Notes: generated from the letters alone by a model not told the origin. A DNA stretch of 64,000 nt from Rhexocercosporidium sp. MPI-PUGE-AT-0058 (GCA_020746875.1 JAGTJL010000007.1:2666001-2730000), one strand, 5' to 3'. Shown: positions 1-13,424, counted from the first letter of the stretch. Program-made: numbers and translations.

Positions 1-3000
1 AATAAAAACTTAATTTCAGAGAAAGCTTTAAAGATTAAATACGCGTAAAATAATAAGCTAATAAGTAAAAAGCTCTTTATTAAATATTAAGAATATATTC
101 CTTTCTTCTCCCGGCGAGCTTTTAATAAATTATTAATATATTATTAAAGCGTAAACTATTAGATTAAATTTATTAAAAAGAATAATTTATCTTTTAAACT
201 TTTCCGACGTATAATTAAAGAATAGTTATTAGAAATTAAGCGATATATTATTAATAATTTATATAAAGGTTTTATCGAGCTTTTTAGCGCGTTATATACG
301 GCTCTTATCCTCTTCGTTAAGAAAGCCGATAATAATCTCCGGTTATACGTCGATTATTAAAAGCTAAATATCTTATTTAAAAAAGACTTATACTTAATTT
401 TCTTAATCGATGAAATAATAGCTTATATTTATAAAATAAAAGTCTTTATAAAGCTCGATATTTAGTAAATTTTTTACCGCATCCGGATATCTCTTAAGAG
501 CGAAGATTATACGACTTTTTATATTTAATATAATACGTATAAATATAAAGTTTTTTTTTTTAATTTTACGAATAATCCGGCGATTTTTTAACGATTTATT
601 AATAATATCTTAATAAAGTATTTAAACGATTTCTACGCGGCTTATATAAACGATATTCTTATATATTTATTAATTTTTAAAAAGCACAAGGTTTATATTA
701 AGAAAGTAATAATAATATTATAAACGTACGGATTTTAAGTTAATATTAAGAAGTCCGAGTTTAGCGTATAAAAGACAAAATTCTTAGATTTTATTATCGG
801 CGTCGATAGTATAGAAGTAAACTTAAAGAAGATTAATATAATTAAAGATTAGCAATACGTTAATAACGTATAAAATATATAAAATTATTTTAATTTCTGT
901 AACTTTTATTACCGGTTTATTAAAAATTATAATTATATCGTACGATTTCTTACGATATTTACCAGAAAAAACGTTCTTTTTAAATTCGATAGCGCTTATA
1001 AAGACGCTTAAGAAACTCTTTAAAAAATCTTTTAATCTACGCCGGTTCTTCGTTATTACGATTTTATTAAATAAATACGGCTAAAGACCGATTCTTTCGA
1101 CGAAGTCGTCGCGGGAATCTTATTTTAATTTTAAAAAAATAATACTTTTTATTTCGTAAAATACTTCTCGAAGATAATAACAGACTCTAAGCTTAATTAC
1201 TTAATTTATAATAAAGAAATACTAGCGATTTTCTAGTTATTTAAATAATATCGCTTAAAACTCTTAAATATTTAGAAAAATATCTTTATTTATATTAATT
1301 ATTAAGCTTTAAAGTATTTTATAATTATTAAAAATCTTACGGCTAAGTAAGCTTAATAAGCTAAGTTTTTTACGGATTTCTATTTCACGATTATATACCG
1401 TATTAGAACGATTAATACGTTAGCCGATACTTTATCTCGACGGGATTAAGACCTTATAATTACAGAGGCACGAAAGCGGGCTATCCGTAATTAATAATTA
1501 ATTCCGATTAATAAAATCGACTCTCGAGTCGCTAGCGACTTCTAATTCTTTGCTATCGATCTTATAAACGCTTATATTAAAGTCGTAAAGATAATACTTT
1601 TAGTACTTATAAAAGCTATAATCCCAGATTACGATATTAAGCCTTATAATAAGCTAAAGCTAAAACTTAAGCTTAATATAAAAGTGCTAATCGACTCGGA
1701 AATCTTTACGCCGGAAGAGTTTAATTTTAATTTTATAATAACTTATAATATTATAAAATATAATATTATTAATTAAATGCTTTTAACTAATAAGTCGTCC
1801 CTCTCGCTAAAGCTTCTTCGATAAAAAATTAAAAAATAATTATTAAATTATAAATTAGTAAACGATAAGCTGTTTTTCTAAGGTCGCTTAGAAGTGCTTT
1901 TAAAGCCGCCGGAGCTTCGTACGGCACTTATTCGCTACGTGCACTTATAACCCTCGGTAATATACGTAAGGATTAAAAAGATAAAAGTATTATTTAATCG
2001 CAAATATTATTAAAACGGCTTTATTACGAATATAGCCTAATACGTAGCAAATTATAATTATTTCCGATAAAAAGCTTATAAGAATAAGACTTTTAATTTC
2101 TTATATCTTTTACTAATTTTTACTCGGCTGTATTAATATCTTATAATAGATTTTACGAAATTATTATTAAATAAATATAATTATAATTTCGTTATAATTA
2201 TCGTCGACCGCTTATTTAAGAAACCGGTTTTAATATCTTATAATAATATAATTATCGCGAAAAGTATAATAATCTTTTTCTTTATTTATTAGACTTAATA
2301 CTTCGGTATATCGGATTTTATTATTTCGGACCGAGAACTTCAGTTTATTTTTTTTTTTTAAAAGAAGTATTATTATATCTTCGGAATTAAAGTAAAGCTT
2401 ATAATAACGTATAATTCAAACGTTAACGGTTAAACGAAGATAACGAATTAATATATTAAATAATAGCTTTATTTCTTTTATTATTATTATTAAGATAATT
2501 AAAGCGACTTTTTACCGATTATAAATATCGCTTAATTATCGTTATTATATAAATCTTTAAGCAACTTATCTTCTTTTAAATTACTTAATAGCGTTAAATT
2601 AAAGACTTCTTAAGATTTAATTAATTTAAAGCTTTTAGTTACGGTAATAAAGAAACTTGATTATAAGAAGACTTTATAAGTAATATTATAAATAAAAGAA
2701 ATCACGGAAATTATATAATTATTATTAAAAGCTTAATAAAAGAAAATAAAATAATTAATTAATTGCAGTCGCCGTGTCGTCGATTAAAACGTTAGCGACT
2801 TAATACTAATTAATACTCGGAACTAGAATATCGACCGACCCTCGAAGAAGCTATTAGATAAGTAATACGGATTAATTAAAGTATTTTTATAAAAAAAAAA
2901 GAATTAGAAAGTAAAATTATTAAAAAATTAAATTATATATTTCGTATTTCATGCTTATTTATTACGGAAGTACGTCGATAACCTTTTATTAAGCTAAGCT

Positions 3001-3628
3001 AAATAAACGCTAGTATTAATATAGCTCTTACTTAATTAAGAAGAATAAGAAATTAAAGTTATTTTAGGCTCGAAGTTAATAAATCGAAAGCTTTAGTATT
3101 ATATTAAATAATTAAGCGCCGACGAAGACCTAGAGTAATATTTATATTCGGATATTATAATAGCTTTTTATTTAATTAAAGCTTTTTATATAAAATATAA
3201 AAATAATAAAAAGGTCGTAAAGCTTTTAAGAGCTTTATTAAAGTAATTAAAAGCTTTTAATAATAAAATTAATAATTATAAAAAGCTAAAAGATAATAAT
3301 TTTATAATTATAATTACGCGAACGTAATTCTTTAAAAAAAAGAAATAATATTACGACTTCCGATACGCCTTATATTACCGATATAATTATTAAAGCTATT
3401 TTAATTACGTGGAAGCTGCTTTGCTTATAGTATTACTTTTGGCTTAATAATTATAATATTAAACTTAATTAGGAAAAGCTAAAAAGATCTTTTTTATATT
3501 TATATTAAAAAATTTTTTTATAAAAAGTTCTTTTTTTCTCTTTATCTTTTTTTCTTAATTTTAAGCGTAGTTTTAAATCTAAATATAAAGTTATTTCTTG
3601 CACCGTATTAATCTTTAGCCAGCTGTAA
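1..3628 (+). mobile_element. RIP-degraded Ty3/gypsy chromovirus, copy 1 (5' part outside window)
   Basis: This is a dead Ty3/gypsy LTR-retrotransposon pol region, read on the plus strand through many stop codons. Recognisable pieces, in order, are the reverse transcriptase block around 315-360 (VKKAD..., then L-YVDY) and the YxDD-like box YINDILIY near 645-665. RNase H follows at about 1160-1235 (YFS then LNYLIYNKE). Integrase segments include VDRLFKKP near 2200 and SDREL near 2330. A chromodomain-like tail lies near 3080-3200. The sequence is extremely AT-rich and differs from copy 2 almost only by transitions, as expected from RIP. No LTR was recognised. Its left end is cut by the window, because position 1 aligns with 3980 of copy 2. 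Confidence 0.85.
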
Positions 3629-3640
3629 TATACAGCCAGC

Positions 3641-6600
3641 GTCTCGCCGACTCGACCTTCGAGCTTTATTAGAGAGGTTAAGAAGCGCTTACGTATTATA
3701 AAGGATTAATTAAACCCTTCGACATCTTGTAATCCGGGATTATTACTTAAAGATAAAAAAGCCCGGAGAGCTCTCTTAGCGAATCATTAGTTTAAGGCGC
3801 TTATTACGAAGATCTTCTTAATATCGGCAGCGGCGATATTTATAATATACTTCCGACTTAAGAAGATTAAAAAGAATAAAGCAGAAACTTTCGTAATATT
3901 AGTACATGAAATCGATTAAGAGCTAATTCGCCGCCGGCGAGAGGCTTTAAATTAGTTAAGTATCGAACTCGCATCGATAAATAAAGATTTAATTTTAAAA
4001 GAAGCTTTAAAGATTAAGTACGCGTAAAATAACGAGTTAATAAGTAAGAAGCTCCTTATTAAGTATTAAGAGTATACTTCTCTTTTCTTCCGGCGAGCTT
4101 CCGATAAGTTATTAATATATCGTTAAAGCGTAAATTATTAAATTAAGTTTATTAAAAAAAACGACTTATTTTTTAAACTTTTCCGGCGTATAATTAAAGA
4201 ATAATTATCAGAGATTAAGCGGTATATTATTAATAACTTATATAAAGGTTTTATCGAGCCTTTTAGCGCGTTATATACGGCTCTTATCCTTTTTGCTAAA
4301 AAAGCTGATAATAATCTCTGATTATACGTCGATTATCAGAAGCTAAATGCCTTATTTAAGAAGAACTTGTATTTAATTTCTTTAATCGATAAGATAATAG
4401 CTCGTATTTATAAAGCAAAAGTCTTTACGAAGCTCGATATTTAATAAGCTTTTTATTATATCCGGATATCCCTCGAGAGCGAAAATTATACGACTTTTCG
4501 CATTTAATATAATACGAATAAATATAAAATCTTTTCTTTTAACTTTACGAATAATCCGGCGATTTTTTAGCGATTTATTAATAATATTTTAATAAAATAT
4601 TTAAACGATTTCTGCGCAGCTTATATAAACGATATTTTTATATACTCGTTAATTTCTAAAAAGCACGAGATTTATATTAAAAAAATAATAATAATAATAT
4701 TATAAGCGTACGGACTTTAAGCTGATATTAAGAAGTTTAAGTTTAACGTATAAAAAATAAAGTTTTTAAGTTTTATTATCGGCGTTAATAACGTAAAAGT
4801 AAACTTAAAGAAAATTAATATAATTAAGAATTAATAATACGCTAATAACGTACGGAATATATAAAACTATTTTAGTTTCTGTAATTTTTATCGCCGGTTT
4901 ATTAAGAATTATAATCGTATCGCACGACTTCTTATAATACTTATTAGAAAAGACGTTTCTTTTAAATTCGATAGCGCTTATAAAGACGCTTAAGAAACTC
5001 TTCGGGAAGTCTTTTAATTTGCGCCGGTTTTTTATTATTACGATTTTATTAAATAAATATAACTAAAGACCGACTCTTTTAATAAAATCGTTACGAGAAT
5101 CTTATTTTAACTTTAAAAAAATAATACTTTTTATCTTATAAAATACTTCTCGAAGACGATAACGGACCTTAAGTTTAATTACTTAATTTATAATAAAGAA
5201 ATATTAGCGATTTTCCGGTTATTTAAATAATATCGCCCGGAGCTCTTAAATACTTAAAAAAATATTTTCGTTTATATTAATTACCGAGCTTTAGAATATT
5301 TTATAATTATTAAGGACCTTACGATTAAGTAAGCTCGATAAGCTGAATTCTTTGCGGATTTTTATTTTACGATTATATACCGTACTAAGACGATTAATAC
5401 GTTAGCTAATATTCTGTTTCGACGGGATCAGAACTTCACGATTATAAAAGTACGAAAGCAAGCTATCTGCAGTTAATAGTTAATTCCGACTAATAAAATC
5501 GACTCTCGAGTCGCTAGCGATCTCTAATTCTCCGCCGTCGATCTTATAAACGCTTATATTAAAATCGTAAAGACGATATTTTTAATACTTATAAAAGCTA
5601 TAATCCTAGATTATAATACTAAGCTTTATAACGAGTCAGAGCTAGAACCTGAGTTTAATATAAAAGTGCTAATCGACTCGGAAACTTTTACGCCGGAAGA
5701 ACTTAATTTTAATTTTATAATAGCTTATAATATCGCAGAATATAATATTATTAATTAAGTACTCTTAACTAATAAATCGTCCTTCTCGCTAGAGCCTCTT
5801 CGATAAAAAGCTAAGAAGCAATTATTAGATTACGAGCTAATAAATAATAAGCTGCTTTTTTAAAGTCGCTTAGAAATGCTCTTAGAGCCGCCGGAGCTTC
5901 GCACAGCATTTATTCGCTACGTATATTTATAACCTTCGGTAGTATACGCAAGGATCGGAAAGATGAAAGCATTACTTAATCGCAAATATTATTAGAACGG
6001 CTTTATTATAAATATAACTTAATATATAGTAAACTGTAGTTATTTTCGACAAAAAGCTTATAAAAATAAGACTTTTAGTTTCTTATACCTTTTATTAATC
6101 CTTGCTCGGCCGTATTAATACCTTATAATAGACTTTATAAAGTTATTATTAAATAAGCACGATTATAATTTTATTATAATTATTATCGACCGCTTATTTA
6201 AGAAGCCGGTTTTAATACTTTATAACGATATAATTACCGCGAAAAGTATAATAATCTTCTTTTTCGTTTATTAAACTTAATACTTCGGCATACCGGATTT
6301 TATTATCTCGGACCGAGGATTTCAGTTCGTTTCTTTTTTTTAAAAGAAGTATTATTATATTTTCGGAATTAAAGTAAAGTTTATAACGGCGTATAATCCG
6401 AACGTTAATAATTAAACGGAAATAACGAATTAATATATTAAGCAGCGGCTTTACTTCTTTTACTATTATTATTAAGATAATTAAAATAACTTTTTATTAA
6501 TTATAAATATCGCTTAATTATTATTATCGCACGAGTTTTTAAGTAACTTATTTCTTTTTAAATTACTTAACGGCGTTAAATTAAAAACTTCTTAAGACTT

Positions 6601-7610
6601 AATTAATTTAAAGCTTCCGGCTACGATAATAAAGAAACTCAACTGCGAGGAAGCTTTATAAGTAATACTACGAATAAAAGAAATCACGGAAGTTATATAA
6701 TTATTATTAAAAGCTTAATAAAAGAAAATAAAACGGCTAGCTAATTGCAGTCGCCGTGCCGTCGACTAGGACGTTGGCGATCTAATACTAATCGATATTT
6801 GGAACTAGAATATCGACCGACCCTCGAAGAAGCTGTCGGACAAGTAATACGGATCAGTTAAGGTATTCTCGTAAGAAAAGGAGAGTTAAAAAGTAGAATT
6901 ATTAGAGAATTAGATTATATACTTTATATTTTATGCTTATTTATTACGGAAGTACGTCGATAACTTTTTGCTAAGCTAAGTTAAATAAACGCTAATATTA
7001 ATATAATTCTTATCTAATTAAGAAAAATAGGAAATTAAAGCTATTTTAAGCTCGAAGTTAATAAATCGAAAGCTTTAGTATTATATTAAATAGCTAAGCG
7101 CCAACGAAGACTTAAAATAATATTCATACTCGGATATTATAACGGCTTCTTATTTAATTAAGGCTTTTTATATAAAGTATAAAAATAATAAGAAAGTCGC
7201 AGGGCTTTTAAGAGCTTTACTAAAATAATTAAAAGCTTTTAATAATAAAATTAATAATTATAAAGAGCTAAAAGACGATAATCTTATGATTATAACTGCG
7301 CGGACGCAGTTCTTTAAAAGAAAAGAGTAATATTACGACTTCCGATGCGCCTTGTATTACCGATATAATTATTAAAATTACTTTAATCACGTGAAGGCTG
7401 CTTTACTCGTAGCATTGCCTTTAGCCTGGCAATTATAGCGCTAGACTTAATCGGGAAAAGCTAGAGAGACTTTTTTTATATTTATACTAAAGCTCCCTTT
7501 TATAGAAAGCTCTTCTTTTCTTCTTGTCTTTTCTTCTTGATTCTGAGCGTAGCTTTAGGTCCAAATACAAAGCTATCTCTTGCACCGTATTAACCTCTAG
7601 CCAGCCGTAA
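3641..7610 (+). mobile_element. RIP-degraded Ty3/gypsy chromovirus, copy 2
   Basis: This is a second, head-to-tail copy of the same element at a constant offset of about 3,980 bp from copy 1. It shows the same order of RT (YINDIFIY near 4625-4645), RNase H, integrase (VDRLFKKP near 6190) and chromodomain-like tail near 7065-7180. The first 340 bp (3641-3979) is the 5' extension missing from copy 1. The 3' end, about 7380-7610, is less AT-rich than the same part of copy 1, so mutation load differs between copies. All frames are broken, so nothing is expressed as protein. Both copies end in the same terminal sequence (TGCACCGTATTAA... CCAGC(T/C)GTAA). Confidence 0.85.
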
Positions 7611-8359
7611 CACCTTCGAGAATCTACTTATTAAATCTCACTTCTTCTAATAATTATTAATTATTAAAGCGATTACTTATTAATATATTCGGTTAATTAC
7701 TAATATATAAGAATATAAAGGTTTAATAAAAGATATAGATATAAAAGTTAATCTCTTTTATATTAAAGAAAAGGATTAGTTAGTTAATTTGTTAATTAAT
7801 TAATTAGTTTGTTAGTTTATAATAACTTTTTCTTGACATTTAAAGTTAAAATTATATCTGAAAATATAACTGACTAAGTGAATAGTTAGTTAACTAACTA
7901 GAATAGTTAGTCTATTCTACTTGAAAATCTCTTAGTCATATTCTATTCTATTCTAGTTAACTAACTAGAATATTAGTTAACTAACTTGACTAACTCTTTG
8001 ACACGCTGTCCTTACCTCTTCAACCTTCTTGTCAAACGATTTTCGACCAAACTTCTTGAAGAGATTATCGAGGAAACCTATTCGCCTGCCTCGCTCATCT
8101 TCTGATCAAGATTAAGCCTCTGCTAGATAACAAAGACCTGATACTTAAAGCCTCTGCGTATCTGACCCTCAATTACTCTACTTATTGCATGATTACATGG
8201 GGCTTCTCTGGCTAACTGCTCCTCAAGGCTCGAAGTACTTTACGGTAGTAACCTCTCACATCTATTTAATTACCGTAGTAGGTTTCACAGCGAATATAAT
8301 ATGCGCACACATTCGAACGTTCTCCATATTAAACTCGAAATCCGGATCCCGTCCTAATA
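7611..8359. other. AT-rich intergenic stretch with palindrome cluster
   Basis: No gene is visible. The left part is AT-rich like the preceding repeats. Around 7883-7984 short palindromes built on TTAGTTAACTAA recur (see the repeat entry). The open frames across 8185-8430 show no family motif and look like chance. Confidence 0.5.
7883..7984. repeat. Cluster of TAGTTAACTA palindromes
   Basis: An 18-bp perfect palindrome (TAGTTAGTTAACTAACTA) lies at 7883-7900. A related TCTAGTTAACTAACTAGA-type copy lies at about 7953-7970 and a 12-bp palindrome TTAGTTAACTAA at 7973-7984. The sequence GAATAG/CTATTC alternates between them. It could be a decayed subterminal repeat of a DNA transposon or a simple low-complexity product of RIP. 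Confidence 0.6.
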
Positions 8360-8604
8360 TCGCTTCCAAAACGAGCAATGGCAACCAATCCTCTTCAATC
8401 ACCTTTCTACTACCTACTCCGCGTCAAAGTTGACACCGCCCCTCGTTCAGTACGAAGTTGTGCCCAAAGGATATTACTACCTCACAGATGTGGAACAACG
8501 AGTCCACTTTGCGGAGAAATATTATATTATCTAAAGCACGATGTATCTTCTCGACTCCCAACACGAGGAGCTTATGAAAGCAGCTATAATTAGAGAGCTA
8601 GCTT
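8360..8604 (+). pseudogene. Possible gene relic, unknown family
   Basis: One plus-strand frame reads as protein-like from about 8360: PPLVQYEVVPKGYYYL near 8437, then VEQRVHFAEKYYII. A single TAA stop falls near 8533, after which STMYLLDSQHEELMKAA follows in the same frame to a TGA near 8604. The amino-acid composition looks more like real coding sequence than the overlapping frames do. I do not recognise the family, and neither a start nor introns are evident. Confidence 0.25.
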
Positions 8605-9883
8605 GATATATTTATTTACTTGATTTGCCGGAGGGCATGACCAAACAATTGGAAGGTTGCTTGTAATAGAGGACAGAGTCAAATATCTGGCCAGGGCCAG
8701 ATATAAGAGGAACATGAGTCAAACTGGAGTTCGGCCTGTTAAACTAGGATGGCGAAACCGGCATCCTGCTCCCCTTGTATCCTTGTATTCTACCTCCTAG
8801 CTTCGGGACAAAAACCACAAGTCAAACTAGAAGCTCTGATTCTCACTAATATCTAGAGCTCCCCTTGCATCTGCATTTACATCTGCCTCATCTGCTTACC
8901 ATTCCTACTAAATGTTTTTCGCAGGTTCACTGTTCGCAACAGTAGTTATAGATTAATCCAAGATTTATTTAAAATCGAAGTTTGCTTACAGTATCTTGGC
9001 TAGAATCTTCGCACCTCTACTCTAACTTTGGATTAGGTTGGATTGGGTAAGGTAGCTATTCGGAGATAGGGGGTAAAGCCAAGTGGGGGCGAGCCGGCCC
9101 AGGCCCACTTGAGACAAACCCACCTACCAATAAAGTACTGCTCTTGAAGCCAATGAGAAACAACTTAGAAGAAGGAGAAAATATTGCTCAGATGCTTCGA
9201 TGCTAAAGTACGAGTAGAGAAAAGCCGGCGATCACCTTGTATGCCGTCGAATTTCTATCTTCTTTCCCATAACACAACGAACCTACCAGCTAACTTACGC
9301 AATGTAGACATATCAAATCAGGCCAAATCAACACCAGTACTGAGCTAGACTATTATATACAAGCTGATACAAGGTAGACCGCCAGATCCGGTGTATTTGG
9401 AACCTCTGTCTAATAAGTAATGTGCTGCGCTCGGCCCACGCGCGAATCTCCTAATTCCCATCAACAAACAAAACTCGCTTATCTCCAAGCGTTAAAACCA
9501 CCACAGATGCCAGAAATGCCAGAATAACCAACAATACCAAATGTCATAACAACTAATCTAAGTCTCTTTGTTTCCTTCATTTAGCAGTACCGCCATCTGG
9601 CTTGGGCTTCTGCCAAGTTGGTGCATATTATTTGTATTGCCCACGCTTGCTAGTCTACCCTAGGGTTCCGGATCCATGTCCAGGACCCCTGATTCTCTCT
9701 GATTGCTACAAAGACACGTTTAATAGATCTCACGTTCTATAGTTTAATTAAGGCAAGTTAAGAACATATCATCTTTGAATCTTGGTCCTTGAATTCTGGA
9801 CATCCAAAAGCTCTCGTTGGTCTTACTGGTCTATGTCTCACTCCATTTAGCTTATTAGGCGAAGCCGAGCCTACCTCCCCCAA
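8605..9883. other. Intergenic, no gene seen
   Basis: Nothing recognisable on either strand. Base composition is mixed and frames are short and lack motifs. Confidence 0.5.
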
Positions 9884-10021
9884 ATGCCTTCTCTATTTAA
9901 TATCTCAGTTTCATGTCTCCTTGATCTTGCATCCTCATGCTTCTCCATAAGCTCGTCGTCCGTTTATCTGCTTCTATTCTTGTCCACCCCCTCGTCAACT
10001 CTCCACGGCAGAATCAAAGGC

Positions 10022-10379
10022 ATGCGCTTGCAAGTCAGAATGACGGATGAACAGATAGTAAGTCCATTGGATCAGAAATAAACTTCTGATTAGCTTGTTC
10101 ACATGTTTACAGTTACGTATCTTCTCCAACCGGATCAGCATTCTCTCTACCGAAAAATCCTTCATCTGGGATTATGAAACAATACCCATTCCACCCGACT
10201 TCCTCCGTCCCCTCTCCCCTGAGTCATATCTCCGCAATATACCCTTCTTTAAGCTCGACCTTGGACCGCTCATCACAAAGCTAGGCTGGGACAAATATCG
10301 AGGTATGAGCGCTGAGGAGGGACTAGATATTCTGACGATCTTGCGCACAAAAGAGCTGCTAGGTGCACGTCACGTCTAG
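10022..10379 (+). CDS. Possible small two-exon gene, about 100 aa, unknown
   Basis: A plausible small gene has exon 1 at 10022-10057 (MRLQVRMTDEQI) and a GTAAGT intron at 10058-10112 ending TTTACAG. Exon 2 is 10113-10379 (starts LRIFSNRISIL, ends ELLGARHV). Both exons are in phase 0. An in-frame upstream ATG at 9884 would add a serine/leucine-rich leader. The product contains segments such as SFIWDYETIPIPPDFLRP but I recognise no domain. It could instead be the 3' remnant of a larger gene. The splice signals are the main support. Confidence 0.3.
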
Positions 10380-10617
10380 GGCTGATATGTAAAGCCGAAA
10401 ACTATGAATATTTTGAATGAAGGACCCGATTGTTAATTCGGAATCGGAGGGTACTGACATGGGGAATTCTTGCCCCAAGATTTTATGGATATTCAGTTAT
10501 TATGTCGTATCGGGCATGCTCCGCGCTATTCAGATGTTCCTGAGCCTGTCAGCTACAATTGAAGAGACTCTTCAGGTCACATGGTAATACGATAGTCCGT
10601 ATCACTTCTTCCAGTAA

Positions 10618-13424
10618 TCAATAGCTGATGGCATCCAAGAGAGCGTCGCAAATGTCCTTTTGCATGGCAAGTTTCGCATGCTGGTTCCACATTGTCCACG
10701 GCTGGATATAGTCGAAGCCGGCCTTGTGGCCCGTCATCTGCTTGAAGATGCTCTCCATGCACTTGCTGGAGTACAGGCGCTTCTTCTGGTCGGTAGTCAG
10801 CTTCATCTTGTGCCGCGCAAACTCGAGGATGTTGGCCGCTATGCCAGCTGCGATAGGGGTGGCGAATGATGTTCCCGACACGTAGATGTTCTTCTCCTCC
10901 ATTGTGCCCTGTGGTGTCCACTCCGTAACAATGTCGCAACCCAACGTCGCGAAGTTCTCCTCGCTGCTCCCGACGGGGTTGATGTTGGAGGCCGCACCCA
11001 AGCCATCGCTGGCGTTGATGGCGATGACACCCTTTCGCTTCGCCGGCCACGCAAGGGGATCGTTGGCGCCATTGTTGCCTGCCGCTGCGAAAATGATCTT
11101 CTGCGATACTCTTTCCCCTTCGTATGATGGATCAATGGCTTGTCGCAACCTCTCCTCGATATACTCGTTTTCGTCTGTGAGCACGATGGACATGGTGATG
11201 ATATCCACCTCCCACTTCTGTATAGCCCAGTAGATTGCCTGAATAAGTGTTAGCCACCAGCATCGATGTGTCTTGCACATTGCTAAGACTTACATTTCCT
11301 ATGCAGTAGAGGTGATTGCTAGGAATCTTGAGCTGGTCTGTGACTTTGGCAACGTATATCTCAGCGTGCGGCGCAATGTCCAGCAGCAACGTGGTGACAA
11401 TGGTGCCATGGCCGACCCCCGTCGGGTCATCCCAGTCATCGGGGAGGGCGTTTGGGAGAAAGTTTCTTCCTTTCACGATCCGTTTGTGTTTCCCGGACCG
11501 CGCAGCTTTGATGCGCCCATCATCCCACTGAACACCGCTATCGATAACGGCAATCTTGATCTTGTTTCTGAGGTGTGGCTTGAGAGAACTTATTTGGATC
11601 TTCTCGAGTGGCTTGATGTAATTGGCCACCCACTCATCCATCCTTTTGAAGAACACCTTGGAGTTTCTCGCAGCACTATAAAAAAATCAGCGGCATGTCA
11701 GAAATCATTGCAAAGGATGAACAAACGTCTCGTTCTCTGGACGGTCGTATCGTTTACCGTCGTACGGTGACAGTGATTTGCCACTTGCCCTCGCTGCAGC
11801 TGACCGGTTGATTAGTGAGAGGTTTTGAACGTGGAGCGGGTTGTCGTTGCCCGCAACGAGCGAGCTCAAGGTTTGGACGATGTTGGAATATATGAACCGC
11901 CGGATCTTCCCAGGGTCAGCCGTGTCCTCGGCGGCGAGCTTTCCCTCCGTGCTCAGGCAGGCCTTGACAGCCGCCACAATCATGTCATCACGGCCCAGTA
12001 GGTACTCCCCTGTATCAGAAATCTCGTCTTCGAGTTCTAGCTGTAGGACGCGTCCCTCAGCCATAGACGTGAATTGTATCCCGCTATATATCTCTATGAT
12101 CAGTCGGGCAAAGTGCAGCAGGCGGAGATCGCATGTTGGCTTGCCCTCCTCATCAATTTCGCACTCAGCACCAGTGTCAGTCGGTTTGAGAGCCCAGGCT
12201 AGGTACGGCTGCTGCTTGTCCAACAGATCGCCGGTGCTGGGGTCTTTAAGGAAGTAGATACTTTCACTGTCCCAAGTGACCTGCCGCCATTCATCTTGAG
12301 AGAGGTGAAGTAAGGAAAGCGCCAGGTTGAGGTTCAACTTCGCTCTGTCGAGAGGAAGAAAGTAGTTCCTATTCAACCTAGACCCGCGCCTAGTTGGCTT
12401 GATGAAGTACTTACGCTCCAACAGGTAGTATAGAGTCACGTTCGGGGCGGTATCAGAGATTAGGCGATCGCTTCTATCGCGTCGAAGCTGCAGTCGGCCG
12501 GTCGGGGCCTCCTCCAGCAGAATTTGAAGTTGCTTTTTGTCCTCTTCACACCTCAGGATAGTTTCACATCCACTTGCCGGCAGCTCTTCCTCAAGCTGCT
12601 GGATGGCTCTATAGTAAACCAGGTGTCAGTATAAATAAGGACTCACAGAGAAAGAGGAGGACTACGCACTTCCCAACCATGCACCGGCTCTCATGCCAGT
12701 GACATGGCGTGTGGTCAAAGCGTGAAGAAAGATAGAGGTCGAAAAACAATCTCGAGTGCTCATCGAGCTGATTCTTGAATCCGGTAAGGTGAAGACTCGC
12801 AAAGTGATTCAAGTCGCAGCAGTTCAACTGCTCGATAAGAGCTTTGAATAAAATCCCGAGGCATTCCCGAATCCTCTCGTTATTCAACAGCTTTTCGGCA
12901 TCGAGTTGCGATCGTGCATGATCGAGGTTGACCTTCTGCGCCGTCTTACTACGACTAGGCGCTAGACCTTCTAGAAGCTCCTCGTTCTCATCAACTCTTT
13001 TGCTCAACTCCTCCCGTGAGGCAGCGATCGTGTTGGTGGGGTCCAAGGGCTCGGTATGTATTTGCTTGAGTCCCTGTAGGGCTTGCTCTTGCTTGGCAGA
13101 GGGGATGGAGCCATTCCAGTGTATGCCCAACAGGAGAACGTCTCCGGCGGCCAGGGCAGCTGCCGACTCTTCAAGAACCTGCTGAGCCGATGGACGAGCT
13201 GTTGCTTCAGAAATCTTTGCTGAGGCTTCAGCCCCCTTTGCTGCTTCAGTTGTCATTTCAGTAACAGCATCCGGCGATCTGGCTGTTTCTGCGCGCTGCA
13301 GCCTCCTCGCCTCTCTACTCGTAAGGTTCTCATCCTGCGCCGCCGAAGGCGAGTCAGCCGCAAGTGGGCTGGTACTCGTAACACTGTAGAAAGCCGAGAT
13401 TGCGGCCTTAAATATGATGTCCAT
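10618..13424 (-). CDS. Subtilisin-like serine protease with N-terminal DUF7580-like region
   Basis: This is an S8-family (subtilase) endopeptidase. My model has four exons: 13424-12670, 12608-11766, 11675-11294 and 11238-10618. They sum to 2,601 bases, an 866-aa protein with no internal stop. Junction 11766/11675 is the least certain (donor GTACGA). Residues 1-250 are Ala/Glu-rich and helical. Residues about 295-530 resemble the fungal DUF7580 region (NVTLYYLLER..., FLPLDRAKLNLNLALSLLHL, HFARLIIEIYSG). The protease domain follows with all catalytic signatures: Asp578 in IAVIDSG, His622 in GVGHGT, the oxyanion Asn in AAAGNNG near 715 and Ser784 in SGTSFATP. There is no signal peptide, so it is probably cytosolic. 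It lies 624 bp downstream of, and on the same strand as, the gasdermin-like gene, whose product is its most likely substrate by analogy with HET-Q2/HET-Q1. The substrate is inferred; the protease call is firm. Confidence 0.88.
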
